Shown here one piece after another: positions 1 to 10,618 of a stretch of 64,000 bases of DNA. The DNA is from Podospora bellae-mahoneyi. Its lineage: Eukaryota; Ascomycota; Sordariomycetes; Sordariales; Podosporaceae. Each line of letters begins with the position of its first letter. The first letter of the stretch is position 1. The DNA is taken from positions 930,001-994,000 of the forward strand of contig NC_085886.1 in the NCBI RefSeq assembly GCF_035222275.1, in the 5' to 3' direction. The notes under the pieces were generated by a model, which saw nothing but the letters and a program-made list of their open reading frames with translations, had not been told where the DNA came from and searched no databases. Made by a program: the position numbers and the translations under genes.

Positions 1-376
1 AATTTCCTGGCCGTCTCCAAATCTGTGTTTGTCATTCCGAAGTCAGCAACCGAATAAATGAGAAGGATATCGCCTCAAAGAACTCACCCATATCATCCTG
101 CCCGATATGCACACCCTCACACCCCACCGCCAGCGCGACATCCACCCTATCATTGATCAAAAGAGGCACATTATACTTCTTGGTCAACTCATGCAGCCTC
201 TTCGCTATAGACACCAACTCGCCCGTGTCGGCCGTCTTTTCGCGAAGCTGAACGAGGCTCACCCCTCCACGGAGGGCTTGCTCAACGACATCAAAAAACC
301 GGGATGGGTCCTGGAGCACGGCGGGTGTGGAGTCAGTTACCAAGTAAAGGTGGTAGTCGACGTGTGGTTTCGGCAT
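1..376 (-). CDS. THI6: Thiamine-phosphate synthase / hydroxyethylthiazole kinase, N-terminal part (runs off left edge)
   Basis: This is the 5' part of a thiamine-phosphate synthase gene, probably the bifunctional fungal THI6 type that also carries a thiazole kinase domain; that second half would lie outside the window. Exon 1 is 376..88, the intron is 87..23 (65 bp, GTGAGT donor, CTGAC branch, ACAG acceptor), and exon 2 starts at 22. Splicing restores the ThiE barrel motif HIGQDDM followed by DLETARK, which supports the junction. Other visible family motifs are YLVTDS near residue 12, VQLREK around residue 43 (phosphate/pyrimidine binding) and LLINDRVDVA. The enzyme joins hydroxymethylpyrimidine diphosphate and thiazole phosphate to give thiamine phosphate. 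I see no TPP-riboswitch-like sequence in the upstream 200 bp. ThiE identity is clear; the kinase fusion is inferred from the usual fungal arrangement. Confidence 0.9.
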
Positions 377-1289
377 CGTGAAAGCAAAAGATCGGATGAC
401 AGTTGTGAGATTATCGGGCTGAGATGAGCGGCTGGGGATGTGAGTGAGTGAGTAAGTGACCGACTGAGTGGGGTCAAACTTTGAGCCTTGAGAGAGAAAG
501 AGAGCGCTTCAAGTGGCGTCACATCTGGCTCTTTCCGAGACGGCTTGGCGGGGGTAGTCACGGCATTGCAGTTGACAATACAGCTCCTTAAAGGCTCTTT
601 GCTAATTTTGCTGGAGAATCATCATCAAATCTCTCACAGTTCAGCGTCTTCTACTTCCTATCAAGCATTTCCCACTCTCTCCCCCAAGGCTCGTTCAAGG
701 GTTAGGGTTGCACATGCCGGATGTAGTTCCCCTTTTCCAAGATGTCACTACCCCTTTTCGACCTTGTCACTCTACGCCCGTTCCCACACACCCGGAGGGA
801 CGGGTACTCTGGATATGTAACCACGCAACAGAATACGTCAAGTCATTTATGCCCACGAGGCCGGACGAAAGTGCACTGATGCACCCCGCAGTTTTAATTC
901 CGAGAGGCGTCCATTGCCGCCTCGGGCATTTATTTTGGACGTTGACTCCTTTTAGAGATTCCTGCCCTCTTGCCTTCCAACCTGGCGACCATGGGTAGTA
1001 CCTGGTTAAAATCAGGGGATGGGGAGGGAGCTGCCCTCCTTCGTGGGCGAAGAAAATGAATTTAACCGCTTCTTGGGTCATGGACAACTTACTACATGGC
1101 ATGGCACTCTAAGAGTCCTGCGGAGAGCGTGCCAGCCAAGATGTTGGATCATATCGAGATATGATGGGGAACTCCAAGTTGAAAGATCGTGAGTTTGGTG
1201 GTGTTGGCTGTTGGAGCAGCTGAATTCCAGGTTGGTAGAAAAGCCATTGCAATGTTTGGCTGTATCTGAGAGACACCACTAGCAACTCT

Positions 1290-1295
1290 GGCTAA
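1290..1295 (+). promoter_or_regulatory. Possible XlnR/Xyr1 site (GGCTAA)
   Basis: GGCTAA lies about 300 bp upstream of the GH30 start codon and fits the GGCTAA/GGCWWW element bound by the fungal xylanase activator XlnR/Xyr1. A 6-mer occurs often by chance, so the support is mainly the kind of gene it precedes. Confidence 0.3.
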
Positions 1296-1502
1296 TACAG
1301 ACCACCAAAGAACACAGCTTCATCATGTCATATGTCAAGAATTCATAGCACAGACGGGTGCTCATAGTACAGCATGCCGGAAGACGGGCAATTAATATGC
1401 CTTATACAAGGTAATATCGACTTCCCCAGAAACGCACCACGATGAGAGGGGGGGCTCAAAAGAGAACAAAATTCGGAGCACATGGCAAACACATGCATCA
1501 TG

Positions 1503-1509
1503 TATAAAA
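1503..1509 (+). promoter_or_regulatory. TATA box of the GH30 gene
   Basis: TATAAAA lies 82 bp before the ATG at 1591, a normal distance for an inducible secreted-enzyme gene in filamentous fungi. Confidence 0.55.
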
Positions 1510-1590
1510 CCGTAAAGAATCCCCTTCCCCCCGAGAGACGACGATCCTAGTTACCACACCCACCATCTCTCCCCCCAAAGCCCAGCCAAG

Positions 1591-3104
1591 ATGCGCCTCG
1601 CCGGAACATTCCTCACAGCAGCGGCTGCCATCACCGGCGCCGCTGCTGCCCCTGGCACAACCACCCTCGGTCCCCGCCAGCAGTCTTCCACCATCACCGT
1701 CGACCTCACCCGCACTTTTCAGAAAATGGATGGCTTCGGCTTCAGTCTCGCCTTCCAGCGCGCCAATCTCATCACGAACATGTCTGACAAGACCAAGCAA
1801 AAGGAGCTCCTCGACCTCCTGTTCAACCGCACCACCGGAGCAGGCTTCACCATCCTCCGCAATGGCATTGGCTCCACACCCAACAGCAACTCCGACTTCA
1901 TGAACACCATCGCCCCTCGCAACCCGGGGGGCCCAAGAGCTACGCCCCAGTATGTCTGGGACGGCAAAGACAGTGGCCAGCTCTGGGTATCCCAACAAGC
2001 CGTCCAGCAATACGGCGTGAAGCAGATCTACGCCAGCAAGCACACCCCTAATTCCCCCCCTTTCCCGCGGTCTCTAACGCTTTCCCAGACGCCTGGTCAG
2101 CCCCAGGCTACATGAAAACAAACAACAACGACGCCAACGGCGGCACCCTCTGTGGGGTCCCGGGAGCATCATGCTCATCCGGAGACTGGCGACAGGCCTA
2201 CGCCGACTACCTGGTAGCTTACATCAAGTTTTATGCTCAGGAGGGCGTCCCCATCACCCACCTCGGCTTCCTCAACGAGCCAGACTACACCGCCAGCTAC
2301 GCGAGCATGAGATCAGACGGGAACCAAGCAGCCGACTTTATCAAGATCCTCTACCCAACCCTCGAAGCCGCCAACCTGACCAGCCAACTCGGCATCGCCT
2401 GCTGCGAGACGATGGGCTGGGGCAGCGCCGTCAACATGATCAACTCGATTCGCTCTCAAGGGCAAGAAGGAAGGCTCAAGACTGTGACGAGTCACACTTA
2501 TACTGGTGGACCGTCAAGCCCGATGAATAGTCGGAACCCTGTTTGGTTTTCTGAGCAATGTGATTTGAATGGGCAGTGGACGACGTCTTGGTACAGCAAC
2601 GGCGGTGCAGGGGAGGGCTTGACCTGGGCAAATAACGTATATTCTGCGGTCGTGAGCTACAACGCGTCGGGGTACCTCTACTGGGAGGGGGTTCAGTGGC
2701 CCAACCCCAACACCAACGAAAAGATCATCCGGGTGGACAACAGGACAAACACTTATGAAGTCTCAAAAAGGCTCTGGGCGTTTGCCAACTGGAGCAGGTA
2801 TGTCCGGCCGGGGGCGGTCAGGGTTGGTACGTCGGGGGGTAGCGGGGTGAGGACGGCGGCGTTTAGGAACGAGGATGGGACGATTGCTGTCGTGGTGATT
2901 TCTACCACGGGGAGTGCGGTGAATGTGAGTGTTCGGGTTAGTGGAGGGGGGACGCCGATTTATGCGCAGGCTTTTGTGTCGGATAATACTAGGAATGCGG
3001 CGAGTACGCCGGCGACGTTGGGGGCGGACGGGACGGTGAGTGGGCAGGTGGCTGCGAGGAGTATAACTACGTTTTTTATACTGCCTGGGGCGAGGAAGTC
3101 GTGA
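1591..3104 (+). CDS. Secreted GH30 (likely subfamily 7) endoxylanase/xylobiohydrolase
   Basis: The CDS is 1591..2035 joined to 2089..3104 (486 aa). A signal peptide covers about residues 1-20 (MRLAG followed by an Ala-rich core). The (beta/alpha)8 catalytic domain has the acid/base Glu in LGFLNEPDY (about E212) and the nucleophile Glu in VWFSEQC (about E304), both canonical for GH30. A C-terminal beta domain follows, ending FILPGARKS. GH30_7 members characterised in fungi act on glucuronoxylan as endoxylanase, glucuronoxylanase or xylobiohydrolase; which of these applies cannot be read from sequence. The single 53 bp intron (2036..2088) starts with GC instead of GT, has a CTAAC branch site and ends CCCAG. 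Splicing gives YANAWSAPGYMKT, the expected family motif, so the GC-AG call is well supported. No carbohydrate-binding module is present. TATA and a possible XlnR site lie upstream. Confidence 0.92.
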
Positions 3105-3442
3105 GGTGGACGTGATGGAGAGGTTTTGATTTTTGAGAAGGGGGTAGATGAAGCGTATATCTCACATTAAGCTGAGCAGATAAATCCCTGGCTGCGGTTG
3201 AAGACCTGGTCAATCCTTTCGGCCGGCTGCATCCTCCTATGGTGGTGCCAGGGCGACCGACTTCTACGTCACACAAGCAGGAAGCCACAACGAACGTCAG
3301 GTCATGAGACAGCTTCACGGTAGAGTGTAACAGCATTCTTTTCCCGGCAAATATCCAAAATGTTGCACCGTTCACGGTTTGTAAAATCTCATGTATCAAA
3401 ACAAACCCCCAACGCCAAACCAAAACCCGCCATGCCAACCTC
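3105..3442. other. Convergent 3' intergenic region
   Basis: These 338 bp separate the 3' ends of the GH30 gene (plus) and the first DUF5672 gene (minus). The region presumably holds both 3' UTRs. Nothing else was recognised. Confidence 0.5.
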
Positions 3443-5027
3443 CTAAAAAGCCGTCAACCCCCTCAAAATAGGATACTCCCTCCCATCAATCACCTCCGTA
3501 TCCATCACCCACTCATCCCCCTCCCCCTCTTCCTCCACATCCACCTGCTCCCCATTCTCCAAATACTCCCCCCTCTTCCACCTCGGGTTACAATTCCCCG
3601 GCATAAACTTGGCCGCATCCATCTTCAACGTCATCTTCACCTCGGGACAATAATCCCAAATATGCTTCCTCAACTCCGGCGTCCCCCACACCTTGCTATG
3701 TAGATACTTCCCCCCTCCCCCAGTATGATACCCCATCGGCTCATAAAACCCATGCCGCCAGTCATCCACCCCCTCAGTATAAGGCTTCACCGGCTCCCCC
3801 GCGGTACCATTTACAGGGAACGTCCCGTTAGACGGCAGCTCCTCATCCGGCAGCAACGGCGCCGGCGCAGTCAAGGCAGGGTCAGGGTTGTTGATATCAA
3901 CCTTGTTCCCCGAATGCTGCTCCCCAGAAAAGGCACTCGACACGCTGCCGTTGGCCATCATATTCCCGATCCGGTGGCCCAGCCTGTCAGAAAGCCAGAC
4001 ATCCTCCGGCTCGGAGCCGTCTTTTCGCGTTTGGTGTTTTAGGACTTCGACAATGGCGCTCACACGGCGAAGTGAGAGCCCGCCGTTACCACCGTACCGA
4101 GCATTCAGCGACCAGGGCGCACCCACCCAGTCGTATTCCAAGAATTCGTTTAGATTCCTTCGTGAGTTTGCGCAGAGGATGGAGTCGGTCTGGAAGACGA
4201 GCAGCCATTCGGCTGGTTGGAGGACAACTTCGTATAACCAGCGGTTGGTCAAGAATCGGGAGATCTCCTCCTGGGATCCCGTCGTCATGTTGGAGGGGAT
4301 GTAAGTCAGGTCTAGCTTCCCCGCGGCGACCTGGGAGCGGATGGCGGAGGATTTGTTGATGTGGGCTACGGATTCGTACGAGCCCATGAAGCGGAAGCGC
4401 CAGTCAGGGGGGACCACGCCCATGAAGTGGAGCATGAGGGGGGCGAGGATGGGGTCGGGGCGGTTTTCGATTAGGAGGGCGACCTTGGAGGCGTTGTAGC
4501 GGCTTGCCTGGACTTGGTAGTGGTGTTTTTGGTTGGTGAGGGTGATGGAGGGGAGGGTGATGAGGGAGGATTCGATGGCTAGGTGGGAGAGGTAGGTTGC
4601 GAGGGCTCTGTGATGGTGGTGGTGGTGTGTTAGTAGAATTTCTGGTGGTGATGGTGGTGATGGTGGTGATACTGAACGGATTGCGCTGCACTTACAAGAA
4701 AACAAACACTCCTCCCATCAATCGCATCCGCCTGCTCGTCCTCCCCCACAGCGCGCTCCCTAGCAGCTTCCCCTTTTGCCATGACATGACTACTTTCTCG
4801 CTGAAATTCACCTCCCCAAACGCTGTTCTCTTCTCTGCAAAGTGTTTGTTGAGATAGGACACCGCCCCGGAGGCGGATTCTCTGACGCTCCCCGCGCCAG
4901 GAGTGTGGTTGTCGAGAAATGATACCGCTTCGGCGGTGGATTCTCTAAACCTAACCATGCGCGGGCCGCCACTTGAATTTGAAGCAAAGTCGCGTACCCG
5001 CTCCAGGGTCTGCGCAAGCTTATCCAT
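3443..5027 (-). CDS. DUF5672 domain type II membrane protein, glycosyltransferase-like (paralog A)
   Basis: The CDS is 5027..4696 joined to 4607..3443 (498 aa). The 88 bp intron (4695..4608) has a GTAAGT donor, a CTAAC branch and a CACAG acceptor, and contains a CAC/CAT-rich run. Splicing creates a hydrophobic anchor, GGVFVFLALATYLSHLAI, around residues 105-122, preceded by about 100 cytosolic residues. The remainder is the DUF5672 domain: YNASKVALLIE, VVPPDWRFRFMGS, GKLDLTYIPS, DSILCANS (a DxD-like position) and GGNGGLSLRR. DUF5672 proteins are regarded as putative Golgi-type glycosyltransferases; substrate is unknown. The exon-1 segment carries a duplicated RES..xAVSxL motif. It forms a divergent pair with the gene at 6052 and shares its intron position and phase. 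Start at 5027 is the first ATG of the open exon; a later Met is possible. Confidence 0.82.
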
Positions 5028-6051
5028 TGTTCGCTGTTGGCGGCTCTCAAGGCACCGTAGCAGTGGAGAGGACCCTCAGTAAGCCGATCGCGCTATAGCA
5101 TCTCGGCGGAAAGATGGTCGTCAACCCGTACGTGGTGATAATGATGATGATGATGCGTGGTGTAGACAGATCTCTCGTCAGTCAGAGGGAGAGAAGCGGT
5201 AATGCAATGTCTGACACGCGCTATCTACTGCAGTATCTGATTACAAGGGAAAAAAAGGGGATGTGATCGTCCCCTTCGCCCCTCCCTGCGATCCTTCTGT
5301 TCAGCTGAGAGCCTGGTGAGCGGTACTTGGTTGGTACTTTTGAGGGCTCTCCCGCTTTCAGACCCAATCTGGAATGGCTGACGAGAGCCCAGGTGCAGTT
5401 GATGCAGAGCGGCGCAGCTTTGATTGCTTCGTGGTCGACGGGCTATCGATGCGCGACCAGATGTCATGTCTGGCAACCCGAGCACTCCGGTCCGATGCCA
5501 ATTCGGTTCTGCTTTTGTACCACAATGCTCAGTTGGTGAGAAAAAAGCCGTCGGTGATTTCATCATTGTCATTGAGGAAAACAATCCATTAATGACTTAG
5601 CCTTTTCCAGCTAGACTTGACCCAGGAACGCGGTCTGACCTGCCAAGACTGCATTCATAAATGAAGAGGCGCTGTCCTCCCGTCATCAGTGCTGGGGATA
5701 ATCTGCAGGATCCCTTATTAATGGCACCAATTCGGGCTTTCAGAGGGCTGATGGTGCAATTCCGAAAGTCGAAGTCGGGGAAGACCACCGGCAGCGTGTG
5801 AGTGGTTGGTCCCCTCCCGGAATGTACCATCAAGGTACCTGCATCCCACTTCTTGCCTCTCCCTGTCTGTCAGCCTGCATCTCGGTTCGTTTGGAATTTC
5901 TTCAATTCCCCTTCGCATCTGACACACCTCTCTGTAATGAACCAGTGAGTCCGTTGTCGGTACTGTCGTGATCATATCTCCCATCCCATCATGACCTAGG
6001 ATTTATCCACCGCCGGCCCCAAACTTCCAGCGACGACATCACATTTTCACC
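5028..6051. promoter_or_regulatory. Shared upstream region of two divergent DUF5672 paralogs
   Basis: About 1 kb lies between the two head-to-head start codons. It probably contains both promoters and 5' UTRs. A GATGATGATGATG run lies near 5137. Small open frames in it look random. No convincing TATA box was fixed for either gene. Confidence 0.5.
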
Positions 6052-7103
6052 ATGGCGACATCGCCGACATCAGGCGCGTTTCCTGGCCCATTCACCATTA
6101 CGCGAACCAAGGTCTTCCTGCTGGTTTCCCTGGCATTGACGTGAGCTTATCCCAACATTCACATTGCCAAACCTGAGCAGCCTGCTAATCCGGTCCATTC
6201 AGCTGGTGGTTTGCCTCCCTGTTTCCGCACTACAAGCCAGTGATTCAGGAGACGTTCAAGGCGAGATTAAACGATGCGCTCCTGAAGCTACCATCCATCC
6301 AAGTCGACTGGGACACGTCGGTGGAGGTTTCTGAGGCATACAATGCGTCCAAAGTCGCCATCATAATCGAGCCAAGGCCACTGCCGCATCTTGTACCGCA
6401 CATCCTGTATATGATGAACGTGGTGCCCCCTGAATGGCGCTTTGTCTTCATAGGCTCAAAAAGTAGTGTGACGGGCATGGAGGAGTCGGCGGCCATCAAA
6501 CACCGCCAAATCATTGGGAAGCTGGACTTGATGGTGCTGCCGGAGCCGTGGGAGATTGACTCCAAGGAGAAAGTGTTTCGAACACTGACGGATATCCGAT
6601 TTTACGACGAGTTCTTGCCGGGCGTCGAATATTTGTTAAAGTACGAGGCCGACAGCATCTTGTGCGCCAATTCCGAGGACAGCTTGAACGACTGGCTGGA
6701 TTGGGACTTTGTTGGCGCACCGAGGAGGGCAGATGATCATTTTGCGGGCAATGGCGGTCTGTCACTTCGACGTGTGTCAACCATCAAGAGGGTGCTCAGC
6801 TTCCAAGCCAGATTGAACGACAGCGACCCCGAGGACGAGTGGTTTGGAAAGCGCGTCTATGTCTTGCCGGGCGCCAAGGTTGCGTCGGGTGTTGAAGAGG
6901 CTCTGGCGGTAGAAGACGTCTACCGCGAGGGAGCCATGGGCTACCATGTTCGTGATGGTGGCAACAACATTGCTGATGCTGTCTGGAAGCAGCCTGAGCA
7001 AAGGAAGAAGATATTTCAATATTGCCCAGAGTTGACCATGATCATGGAGATGAAGCTCGAGAGGCAGCGGTGTCCAGGGGATAAGGGGACGGGTCGCGAA
7101 TGA
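6052..7103 (+). CDS. DUF5672 domain type II membrane protein, glycosyltransferase-like (paralog B)
   Basis: The CDS is 6052..6140 joined to 6203..7103 (329 aa). The 62 bp intron (6141..6202) has a GTGAGC donor, a CTAAT branch and a TTCAG acceptor. A short cytosolic tail is followed by one transmembrane anchor built across the splice junction (KVFLLVSLALTWWFASLF, residues 20-37). The DUF5672 domain follows with YNASKVAIIIEPRP, VVPPEWRFVFIGS, GKLDLMVLP, ADSILCANS, GNGGLSLRR and DPEDEWF. Compared with paralog A it lacks the long N-terminal extension and the roughly 70-residue Gly/Pro/Asn-rich insertion before the C-terminal GYH motif. The family role is a putative glycosyltransferase, substrate unknown. 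The intron lies in the same place and phase (2) as in paralog A, so the pair arose by duplication. Confidence 0.87.
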
Positions 7104-7895
7104 GGTGTTGGTTCGATGAGCTTGGTAGGAACTGGCAACGTTGGAAATGGAACACGGGGTGAGAAGGTAAAAAGGCAGGATGCATTGGCACGTTACCATG
7201 GCGTTGTGGCAATATAATTTCGTATAGGTAGTCTTGGTCAGCAACGGCGTTCTGGTAGTAGCGGAATTGGTCACTTTTGACATTATTCCACTCGCCTGTT
7301 CCCATGATGTATGGGATGGCGACAGGAATTTAAGCTTTTTATCGGTCGATTTCGAGACTGAGAAAGAGGGGCACGATACGCCATCCCATCCACACAATCC
7401 CTTCGACACATTTTCTTACACTCCTCCGAACCCGCCCAGTTGACTTTACAAGTTCAACCAATCCATGCCACCTAATTCATACCTTTTGCATTTCCAACAT
7501 TTAGAGAAGCAACCTTGACGTCCAACCTGCAATCCTCACCCGCCGCGCGTTCCGATTCTCCACGGCCGTCGTAGACCCGACTTCAGCCAAAATACCCTAT
7601 GGAGATTGTCGTCCACTTCAGGCGTCCATTCTCCAAATTTATAGCATTCTGCCGCGTCAGCTCTCGGTACGATTCAACAAGCTTTGTCCAAGAAAGACCA
7701 AGAAACCAGATCTGCCGGAAAGCAACCATTGCCCGTGAGGCTGATCGCTACCACCTGGGCCGATATCCATCTGGTAGCTTCAGGGCATCCGGGAATACTT
7801 CCGGTGCTCACACAACTCTTGCTCGCTTTCGAGGGACGTTCTCTCAGGTTCAGACTCAGATTATGAGCTGTGTCGGAATTCTTTGTGTCTGGTCA

Positions 7896-7922
7896 AAGAC
7901 ATGTCATTGCGTGACATGTCTT
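7896..7922. repeat. Perfect 11-bp inverted repeat
   Basis: AAGACATGTCA, a 5-nt spacer TTGCG, then the exact reverse complement TGACATGTCTT. It sits about 580 bp upstream of the chitin deacetylase start. It could be a dimeric regulator site or an RNA hairpin; function is not known. Confidence 0.8.
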
Positions 7923-8147
7923 GTTTCTGACTTTTGTTTGCTAACTCCTTTCCAGCATTTGCCACTCACTTATCCCCCAGTGACAGTCTCGTGGTCTATT
8001 CCAGAAGACCCTTGAGGTGGCCTCGTTTACCACCCGGGCCGGAGACGATCATACCTTCTACACAGTTCCCGGCTACATCATGAAAAGTTCTCATGGCTTC
8101 TTAATTCCCGCGCTCCGCAAATAGGAATGATACGCACATCCTGACGA

Positions 8148-8165
8148 ATACCACCCGTGTGGTAT
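8148..8165. repeat. Perfect 7-bp inverted repeat in the chitin deacetylase promoter
   Basis: ATACCAC, spacer CCGT, then GTGGTAT, about 340 bp before the start codon. This is compatible with a dimeric transcription-factor site; no specific factor is claimed. Confidence 0.7.
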
Positions 8166-8422
8166 CATGGCACTCACAAGGTGTGCCCAGCTTGGTGGCA
8201 TTTATCGTTTTCAAGACCACCTTTTCCGATGGCCTTACATCAATATTTTTATTTCATATTCGCTTGTCACCCTACCGCATGTGCCTGCAAGGTCCAGTGC
8301 CACCACGGGAACAGCAACCTGTCCTAGATGGCTTCCTCGCCCTCGCTGGCCCCTATTCTCAAAAACTAGGCCTCGACTGTCTAGTTTGTCCCTCATACAA
8401 CAAGTGTCATGTTGTCAATCTC

Positions 8423-8429
8423 TATATAA
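8423..8429 (+). promoter_or_regulatory. TATA box of the chitin deacetylase gene
   Basis: TATATAA lies 74 bp before the ATG at 8503. A second weaker AT-rich element lies near 8470. Confidence 0.55.
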
Positions 8430-8502
8430 GCTCCATGACCTCTCGTGTTTTCTCTTGCGGGTTTCCTTATCTATATAGGTAGATCAAAAGCTCTCGCCAG
8501 CC

Positions 8503-10618
8503 ATGAAGCTTTCTGTTACCATCCTTGCCGCCTACCTGGGCTTGGCAGCGGCCCACGGCGATCATGAAGGCCAACATATTCCCAAGATTTTGGGTGGGAG
8601 AAAGTTTCTCTCTGAGATGGGTGCTCGCCGTAGGTGGTCCCAGGGTGTCCAACAGCCCAATGTGATCAAAAGGTACCCACCATCCCCCAAGCCTCAGCAT
8701 CACGCCGACAAACGACAAGAAAACACCAGCGGCAAATGTGGCGCCAGTGGTGGAAGCTGCGCGGCAGGTTACTGTTGCTCGGCCGAAGGGTATGTCATTT
8801 GTCTGTTCACAAAAGCCAAAACATGCTGACATGGATATCAGATGGTGTGGAAGAGGCATTGACTATTGCTCTGCCCCTGATTGCCAGCTGAACTACGGCC
8901 CTGGTTGCGACGGGGTAAAATATCACCATGTCATGAAGGAATATTGTCGAGACTAACACGCCACAGAACAAAAAGCCAAGTGGCCCGGATACCTCCGGAG
9001 TTGCTCGCCCAAAGCTTGGAAACGTCTTGTATGGCGGAGCTGGTATTTACGACTGCGTCACATCGGGAGATATTGCCCTAACATTTGATGACGGGCCATA
9101 CCTCTATACAAACGATCTGTTAGATAAGTTGAAGGTACGTGCCTGTTTTTGGATTCAGGATATGCCTCTGACATTTGAACAGAGCTATGGAGCCAAAGCA
9201 ACATTCTTCCTCACCGGAACGAATATTGGTAAAGGCATGATCAACGATCCTGCCACGCCGTATCCCGCCATAATCAAGGTAAATATGCCTTCAGCGTTCG
9301 AGTTCTTGGAGTCACTCACACATGAACAGAGGATGCATGCCGAGGGCCACCAAATTGCCAGCCACACTTGGTCTCACCAGAACGCAAGTCAAATGACCAA
9401 TACCCAGTTCACCAACCAGATGGTGTGGAATGAGATTGCGCTCAACTCGATTCTTGGATTCTTCCCAACTTACATGAGGTGAGCTCCCAGGCTGACATCC
9501 CAACTGCCCGAGACTTACCAGATACTTCAGACCGCCGTATTCCATCTGCCAACGGGAATGTCAAAACATCCTCTCCACCCTCGGCTATCACACCATCTAC
9601 TTCAACCTCGACACGGCCGGCTACCTAAACGACAGCCCCCGCGCAATCCAGACGAGCAAGAACATCTGGGATGACGCCATCGAAGGCTCCGACCCAGAAA
9701 CAGACAGCTTCCTCCAGATCGAACACGACATCCACCAGCAAATCGTCTACAACCTCACCGACTACATCCTCACCTCTCTGTTCTCCAACGGCTACCGAGC
9801 CGTCACGGTAGGTGAATGCCTAGGTGACCCGCCATCAAACTGGTACCGTGCTGGTCCGGCCTCGTCGTCACCCTCATCATCACCGTCATCGGCAGCTGTG
9901 CCCACCAGAACAACAATCTCTGTTGCCCCGACAAGAACGGGCGCAAGCACAGATGGTACCTGCGGAAACGGCATCACGTGCGCGGGGACCAGATGGGGAG
10001 CCTGCTGTTCCGCCTCTGGGTTCTGCGGGGTGGGCGAGGAGTACTGCCAGTTGGGCAACGGGTGCCAGGCAGCGTGGGGGAGGTGCGATGGTGATGCTCC
10101 TGCTGTAAGCAGCAGTTCTTCTCGGACGAGTATCAGTACCCGGTATGTCATCAGCAGCACCAGCACAGCAACCAGCACACGTACGAGCATCAGTACCCGA
10201 TCTGTTATCACGAGCACGGCGAGGAGTACGAGTACTACCACGAGCTCCCGTAGTAGTGTCAGTACGCGGTATGTGATTAGCAGCACGAGCACGAGCACCA
10301 GGAGGAGCACGAGCACGAGTACATCAAGAAGCACGTCAACATCCGCCACGAGAACCAGAACCACTTGTGAGTTTTCCACCCATCTTGATCATGTTTCCGG
10401 TTGCTAACTGTGAAACAGCAACTACAACATCCACCAGACCAACCTCCACCCCCGGCCTCGCCATCAGTGAAGATGGTCTCTGTGGTCCAGAGAACCAACA
10501 GACGTGCGAGGGGAGCGAGTTTGGGACCTGCTGCGGGCCGTCGGGGAGGTGCAGCTCGAGTAGTATTGCTTGTTTGGCGATTTTGGGGTGTCAGGAGAGG
10601 TATGGGAGGTGTGTTTAA
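8503..10618 (+). CDS. Secreted chitin deacetylase (CE4) with three CBM18 chitin-binding modules
   Basis: Seven exons: 8503..8789, 8842..8914, 8967..9134, 9183..9278, 9330..9478, 9531..10366 and 10419..10618 (602 aa); the six introns are 48-52 bp. A signal peptide (residues 1-17) is followed by an N-terminal CBM18 (CGASGGSC...GPGCDG, split by an intron). The NodB/CE4 domain follows: TFDDGP (159-164; catalytic base and metal Asp), HTWSH (220-224; metal His), RPPY (about 258), LDTAGY, and EHD near the end. A second CBM18 follows, then a long Ser/Thr/Arg linker with repeated STRYVISST-like units, and a third CBM18 at the C-terminus. The enzyme removes acetyl groups from chitin to give chitosan, in the wall or on released oligomers. 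Every junction restores a family motif. The linker is probably heavily O-glycosylated. Confidence 0.93.
10110..10366 (+). repeat. Internal Ser/Thr-rich linker repeats within the chitin deacetylase
   Basis: The coding sequence repeats short units (AGCAGCACSAGCAC-like) that translate to SISTRYVISSTST, SISTRSVITSTA and SVSTRYVISSTST, followed by STSTS runs. This is an expanding low-complexity linker between the second and third chitin-binding modules. Confidence 0.8.

Larger units (their letters stand above)
377..1590. other. Intergenic region between divergent THI6 and GH30 genes
   Basis: This holds the upstream regions of both flanking genes. Short open frames here look random in composition. 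Visible elements are a GTGAGTGAGTGAGTAAGT-like run at 440-457 and the GH30 promoter motifs listed separately. No RNA gene or mobile element was seen. Confidence 0.6.
7104..8502. other. Intergenic region upstream of the chitin deacetylase gene
   Basis: About 1.4 kb without a credible gene; the longest open frames (for example 7599-8015) have no recognisable domain and no exon-intron support. It contains two perfect inverted repeats and a TATA box, listed separately. Confidence 0.55.

Noticed and set aside
377-560. TPP riboswitch upstream of the THI6 start
   Set aside because: I could not find the conserved CUGAGA and related blocks in the right order; only an unrelated ACTGAGT-like sequence occurs.
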